The position numbers and the translations under genes are program-made. The notes below the pieces were generated by a model. That model searched no databases. It worked only from the letters and a program-made list of their open reading frames with translations, and was not told the DNA's origin. Below, piece by piece: positions 40,910 through 44,744 of a stretch of 44,744 nucleotides of DNA (positions within the stretch are counted from its first letter, which is position 1; every line of letters begins with the position of its first letter). Source of the DNA: Christensenellaceae bacterium. GTDB taxonomy: Bacteria; Bacillota; Clostridia; Christensenellales; CAG-138. The DNA is taken from contig JAISKB010000010.1 of assembly GCA_031261085.1 (NCBI GenBank), positions 1 through 44,744 on the forward strand. The letters are read 5' to 3'.

Positions 40910-41070
40910 ATCAAGCACCTCGCTATCTGGATTTCGGGAGTAAAATAGCCTTTGCCATCGTTGTACCTTCCGTACTTCTCAAATTATTCCCAAAGCGTTA
41001 ATGCGGGCTTGCTCCATCCCGGTTGAATCAATGAGCGGTTGCCCTCTGCAAATAAATCCTGTGGTTTGGC
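40643..41070. repeat. direct repeat copy 1 (about 428 bp)
   Basis: Matches 41800-42227 with only scattered differences, offset 1157 bp. It spans the 5' part of one lipoprotein gene, the intergenic gap and the 3' end of the next. Confidence 0.85.
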
Positions 41071-42066
41071 GATTGCAGTGAATCCAAGAGGTGTGTCGGA
41101 ACGTTTTACGATTAAGTGTACCAGTCCATCCACAAGGTTTATGTCTTCTTCGTCTTTTGTAATATAATCACCATATAAAATTACATAATACATATTATCA
41201 CCCAAATATTGGTATCCTTGCAACCAATACTTCGGTGCTTCTGGGTCACCAGCTGCTAAATAGTATGTATTCTCTTCATATGGGAAGTCTACGCTCTCGA
41301 TATACTCTGTATTCTCTTTCATTTCCGTTTCCAATACTTCCATATAATTTAAAGCATCCCAATAATCTACATCCGCTTTTGTATAGATTGGATTGAGAAA
41401 ATATTCGGCTGCGATAAATTGTGCATAATCGCTCCTCCCAAACCTATCCATATAATATTCTTGCACCAAGTTCTCCCTTCGCACGCCGAACAAATCACGA
41501 ATAAACCTTTCAACGGTATCCAAGGGGAACACCAGCAAATCCGCATAGCGCGCATCATTCGGGCTATAAAACGGGTATGCGTTGGCTATGGCTTCACTTT
41601 TTTCCGCCGTAACATCCCAATGAATATATTTGAACACTTGAAACAATGATCTAGCGGGCAACTCGTTGCTTTGCAAGTAGCAACGAGTTCCACTTAATAG
41701 CTCGGCAATATCAAATATGTTCTCCTGTTCTTCTGCGGTTAATGCCTGTGAATCGTTTTCGGGGTTCCATAACATAGTATCCCACCACAGCGCCATCAAT
41801 TCGGCACTCTCCGGCGCCTGGCTGCCGCCAAGCGCAAAGATGCCTTCTTTCAATATCTGCAAAGCTCGATCTTTTTGATTATGCGCCAAAAGTTTTTCCG
41901 CTTGCTCAATATAGTGGTTTGGTGTTTTATTTTCTTCGCTAATTATTTCGGGTGAAAGCATCGGCGGGACAGTGCTCTCTTTTTTTGTACACCCAAATGT
42001 CACAGCTATTATCAGCCCACTGATAAGCAAGGATAGGATTTTAAACAAAAAACTTTTATGCCTCAT
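40984..42066 (-). CDS. putative immunity lipoprotein, long type (3), mosaic
   Basis: This 360-residue lipoprotein (Cys26) is a mosaic. Its first 90 or so residues copy the 335-residue neighbour downstream, while its last 30 or so residues (AKPQDLFAEGNRSLIQPGWS and KPALTLWE) are identical to the 370-residue neighbour upstream. The middle is its own. The shared C-part motifs are YQYLGDNMYYVILY and HLIVKRSDTPLGFTAIAK. Start ATG 42066 has GAGG 8 bases before it. Tandem duplication with gene conversion explains the pattern. Inferred to be an immunity protein variant. Confidence 0.7.
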   Translation of the reverse strand: MRHKSFLFKILSLLISGLIIAVTFGCTKKESTVPPMLSPEIISEENKTPNHYIEQAEKLLAHNQKDRALQILKEGIFALGGSQAPESAELMALWWDTMLWNPENDSQALTAEEQENIFDIAELLSGTRCYLQSNELPARSLFQVFKYIHWDVTAEKSEAIANAYPFYSPNDARYADLLVFPLDTVERFIRDLFGVRRENLVQEYYMDRFGRSDYAQFIAAEYFLNPIYTKADVDYWDALNYMEVLETEMKENTEYIESVDFPYEENTYYLAAGDPEAPKYWLQGYQYLGDNMYYVILYGDYITKDEEDINLVDGLVHLIVKRSDTPLGFTAIAKPQDLFAEGNRSLIQPGWSKPALTLWE

Positions 42067-42227
42067 ATCAAGCACCTCGTTATCTGAATTTCGGGAGCAA
42101 AATAGCCTTTACTATCGTTGTACCTTCCGTACTTCTCAAATTATTCCCAAAGCGTTAATGCGGGCTTGCTCCATCCCGGTTGAATCAATGAGCGGTTGCC
42201 CTCTGCAAATAAGTCCTGTGGTTTGGC
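41800..42227. repeat. direct repeat copy 2 (about 428 bp)
   Basis: Partner of 40643-41070. Both copies carry the same intergenic sequence and gene ends, the footprint of an unequal crossover or tandem duplication. Confidence 0.85.
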
Positions 42228-43253
42228 AATCACCATAAATCCAAAGGCAGTATCTGCGCGCTGTACAATTAAATGCATACTGCCATCATGAACATCAATC
42301 GGTTCCTGCACATCTCCACCATAGTCAGAAAACACGATGTAGAAAACGTCATCACCTAAATATTTATAGCCCTGTAAATAATAGTTCCGTGTTTCCGGCT
42401 CATTCTCACTGCCAGCATAATAGCAATAAGTATCATCAATATATCTGAAATTCGCGTACTCGGAAAAACTTTGCAAATACTCACGATCTTTATCAGTAAG
42501 TTCCGACACTTCCCAGCCATCCATATAGCAATAAACTTTTACATAATCTTTATAGTTAGTCGTACCAAAGTGCTCCAACGAAAACTCCTGATAAAATTCC
42601 TTCGCTAGGTTTTCTCGCCATATGCCATACAAATCACCCACAAACTGGCGGACGGTGTCTGCCGGAACAATTGCTATACTACCCTCTTCATCGGTAGGAA
42701 CAGTCATGGGGTATTTTTTATTCAGCTCTGCTTTATGCTTCGATGGTCGATATGTAGCAACATATTTATAAGAATAAATTCGGATGGACCAAAGCAGCTG
42801 CTCCACATGTAGTTCTTGTGGCAACAAGAAGCATGGCTTTCCATCCGTAAAGGCAGCTATATCATAAAGCAATTCTTTATCCTCTGTAGTTAGCTCTTGC
42901 ACACCGCCCTCAGCATTCCACAACACGGTATCCCACCACAGCGCCATCAATTCGGCACTCTGTGGCGCTTCACTCGCCCGCAAAGATGTAATACCATACT
43001 CTAAAATCTGTAATGCCTCATTCTTCTCTCCATTTGCAATGTATTTTTTCGCCTCATTTAATAACCCTTGTATTCCCGACAGCGGGGTAAGCGGCAATGT
43101 CGAAGTTGGCAAAAGAGATTCTGCTACGGCAGCATCCGATGTTTTTTCACCATTATTAGCATTCAGTTTCATGCAGCCCTGTGTTGTAAACAGCACCACA
43201 GTGCAAAGAAAAAATACAATCGGATTTCGCAAAGCTGCAAAGTATATTTTCAA
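42141..43253 (-). CDS. putative immunity lipoprotein, long type (4), next to main Rhs toxin
   Basis: This 370-residue lipoprotein (Cys27, FTTQGC) is the first gene after the main Rhs-NlpC/P60 gene. It contains LNEAKKYIANGEKNEALQIL, APQSAELMALWWDTVLW, a long unique middle, and the family C-part YKYLGDDVFYIVF and HLIVQRADTAFGFMVIAK. It starts at TTG 43253 with GAGGAGGG 7 bases upstream. Position and surface anchoring make it the likely cognate immunity protein of the main toxin. The family is not one I recognise. Confidence 0.72.
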   Translation of the reverse strand: MKIYFAALRNPIVFFLCTVVLFTTQGCMKLNANNGEKTSDAAVAESLLPTSTLPLTPLSGIQGLLNEAKKYIANGEKNEALQILEYGITSLRASEAPQSAELMALWWDTVLWNAEGGVQELTTEDKELLYDIAAFTDGKPCFLLPQELHVEQLLWSIRIYSYKYVATYRPSKHKAELNKKYPMTVPTDEEGSIAIVPADTVRQFVGDLYGIWRENLAKEFYQEFSLEHFGTTNYKDYVKVYCYMDGWEVSELTDKDREYLQSFSEYANFRYIDDTYCYYAGSENEPETRNYYLQGYKYLGDDVFYIVFSDYGGDVQEPIDVHDGSMHLIVQRADTAFGFMVIAKPQDLFAEGNRSLIQPGWSKPALTLWE

Positions 43254-43298
43254 AAGAATTCCCTCCTCATCTTTTTGATAATGCTACCTATATTTTGA

Positions 43299-44744
43299 TT
43301 ATGGCAGTTGCCCCAGCTTCGCATAAGCCTGATATCTATGCTTACCTGTTTCTTTCTTATCTTGCCATAGTTTTTGTACATTAGGGCCATTTTCCGAACC
43401 AGTGGAATCCAGTATCCAAACTTCTCCTTTTTCATCTGTATACAGGTAAAACCCAACATGGCTCGTTTCTCCATAACCATCGGACGTTGGATTTTTATTT
43501 ACCCAGAACAGCAAGTCTCCAGGAAGCAACCCGGAATTCAAAAATTCTTCATATGTAGTGGCTTCTGTCAACCAACCGTTCGCTTTCATTGTTTTAAATA
43601 TATCACCCGAACTTCCATGTAAGTCCATGCCCGCAGCCTTGACTGCTGCCTTTACCAAGCCACTGCAATCAACAACTTTTTCGAACAATGCATTTCTATA
43701 ATAATTTTCCTTATCCTTAGATGAATATTTATACCCAACCCCCGGCCCAATATAAGCTGCAGCAAGCAGTAAAATAGCCATCCTCTCCGTAGACGTCAGA
43801 TTCGACCCTAGACTTCCACATTTTGAGAGTTCGTTCATTACTCCTTGCCAAGTCTTGCGCCAAACATCCTCTCTGCCTTTCCATACATCTTGTGCTTGGT
43901 CTTTTTTTGTTTTACCAACAGGAACCTCAGGTATAAGAGAATGAGAAGATTCCGGCGCTGGAGTCGGAGTGAGTGGTGGCGTCGGTTTAGGAGGTAATGT
44001 TGGTGTCAGTGTTGGTTGAAGCGTAGGCGTCGGTTTAGGCGTAGGCGAGGGGGTAGGAGGTAATTCAATGTACACAATTTGCGGTTTAGGGTTAATCCAG
44101 CCACCAATCGTGTCTACAATCGAATCCCAAACGCTTTTTACACTATGCCCGCTGGGGTCTATATACGCTACCGGGTTCCCCTCAACATACCCTCTTAGGT
44201 TCAAGCTCGCTGGATTAAAGATATTCCCCTTCACGGTATCTTCGGTAATGAACGCCCCAACCTCAATGCTCAAATACCTCGCCCGTAAGTAACTCATCCC
44301 CGTACTGGCGTCGTAGTCCTCACCGTTAAACCCGAAAAAGTCCCAAACGCCCGCCTGCGCTCTGCGCGTGCTCGGCGCTAAACTACCGTCAGTCAGCGTT
44401 TCTCCATAAGGCTCATAGTAGTGACTTAGCTGGGTATTGTTGCTTGTCGTATCCAGCAGCATACTTGCGCTGCCCCGCCCGTCATTCACATATTGGCCGT
44501 GGATGCTGGGTTGCGTGGGCAGGTACTTCCAGGCGTAGTAATTCCACAGGTTCTTGCTGCCGCCCTTCCACGCACCGTAATCCCACGTCAGGCGCTCGTT
44601 GCCATAGGTATAGCTGCGGGTGAAGGCGCGGTCCTCGCGCCGGGTCATCAGCACCTCGGTGTGCTCCCGGTTCACATCGTTCACATACCAAATCAGGTCA
44701 TATTCCAGGTAGTCTATCGTGTATTCCTCCACCTTGGCCGGGGG
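43299..44744 (-). CDS. Rhs/YD-repeat polymorphic toxin, NlpC/P60 C-terminus (5' end outside window)
   Basis: The frame is open through the right edge; 481 residues are visible. The Rhs part has YVNDGRGSASMLLD, SHYYEPYGETLTDGSLAPST, GEDYDASTGMSYLRARYLS and the boundary motif GYVEGNPVAYIDPSGH (about 185-200). A Pro/Thr linker of about 35 residues follows, then an NlpC/P60 domain with VVDCSGLVKAAVKAAG (Cys near 360), LLPGDLLFW and SHVGFYL (His near 429). It should be exported and cut peptidoglycan of a rival or of the cell itself. It is the only copy joined to a longer Rhs body, hence the active gene of the locus; the orphan tips downstream could replace its end by recombination. Confidence 0.88.
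   Translation of the reverse strand, partial: PPAKVEEYTIDYLEYDLIWYVNDVNREHTEVLMTRREDRAFTRSYTYGNERLTWDYGAWKGGSKNLWNYYAWKYLPTQPSIHGQYVNDGRGSASMLLDTTSNNTQLSHYYEPYGETLTDGSLAPSTRRAQAGVWDFFGFNGEDYDASTGMSYLRARYLSIEVGAFITEDTVKGNIFNPASLNLRGYVEGNPVAYIDPSGHSVKSVWDSIVDTIGGWINPKPQIVYIELPPTPSPTPKPTPTLQPTLTPTLPPKPTPPLTPTPAPESSHSLIPEVPVGKTKKDQAQDVWKGREDVWRKTWQGVMNELSKCGSLGSNLTSTERMAILLLAAAYIGPGVGYKYSSKDKENYYRNALFEKVVDCSGLVKAAVKAAGMDLHGSSGDIFKTMKANGWLTEATTYEEFLNSGLLPGDLLFWVNKNPTSDGYGETSHVGFYLYTDEKGEVWILDSTGSENGPNVQKLWQDKKETGKHRYQAYAKLGQLP

Noticed and set aside
32030..44744. CRISPR array or phage tail cluster in the repeat-rich region
   Set aside because: Repeats are long, coding and unevenly spaced; they translate into Rhs core, and no phage structural genes were seen.

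Overview
The window reads as the chromosome of a Gram-positive Bacillota of the class Clostridia. The basis is an asparagine T-box in front of asnB, an L20-type leader in front of infC-rpmI-rplT, a Firmicutes-type SOS box (GAAC-N4-GTTC) on dinB, a class-B-like sortase, many lipobox signal peptides with Lgt, and purine-rich Shine-Dalgarno sites. No tRNA, rRNA or CRISPR array was seen. By eye, positions 1-32 kb are GC-rich and mostly housekeeping, while 32-44.7 kb is clearly more AT-rich and accessory.

Layout. 1-1.2 kb: a secreted lipoprotein gene (cut by the window edge), a 135-bp segment bounded by two inverted 26-bp recombination sites and carrying a promoter, and a small serine recombinase. 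I read this as an invertible promoter drawn in the OFF orientation. 1.4-6.2 kb: lipid kinase - PAP2 - TSUP cluster, then a divergent apbE-MATE pair. 6.4-11.6 kb: a complete branched-chain amino-acid type ABC importer (livJ-H-M-G-F) with hairpins before and after livJ. 11.5-12.1 kb: a non-coding island of GC-rich inverted repeats. 12.1-20.9 kb: mreB, sortase, PrsA-like foldase, pgsA, an AlaX-like editing protein, a secreted M14 carboxypeptidase, a 53-residue membrane protein and the infC operon, whose infC appears to start at AUC. 21-32 kb: a second MATE transporter behind a terminator hairpin, asnB with T-box, an rRNA/tRNA methyltransferase, SOS-controlled Y-family polymerase, lgt, pncB, a lipoprotein, a small P-loop protein and a CtpA-like protease.

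32.0-44.7 kb, all on the minus strand, is an Rhs/YD-repeat polymorphic toxin locus. It runs from the 3' end of a large Rhs gene (its 5' part lies outside the window) through two displaced toxin 'tips' and a long string of candidate immunity genes separated by scraps of Rhs core and toxin tails. The main Rhs protein and the first orphan tip end in NlpC/P60 peptidoglycan hydrolase domains after a Pro/Thr linker, and each is followed by members of an unrecognised lipoprotein family (four paralogues). The second orphan tip ends in a barnase-like RNase with a hydrophobic pre-toxin region and is followed by a SUKH (SMI1/KNR4) immunity protein. Thus toxin target (wall versus cytoplasm) matches the likely location of the immunity protein (surface lipoprotein versus cytoplasm). 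Direct repeats and gene mosaics show recent recombination.

The two items most worth following are the Rhs NlpC/P60 toxin-lipoprotein immunity family and the compact invertible promoter with its own recombinase.
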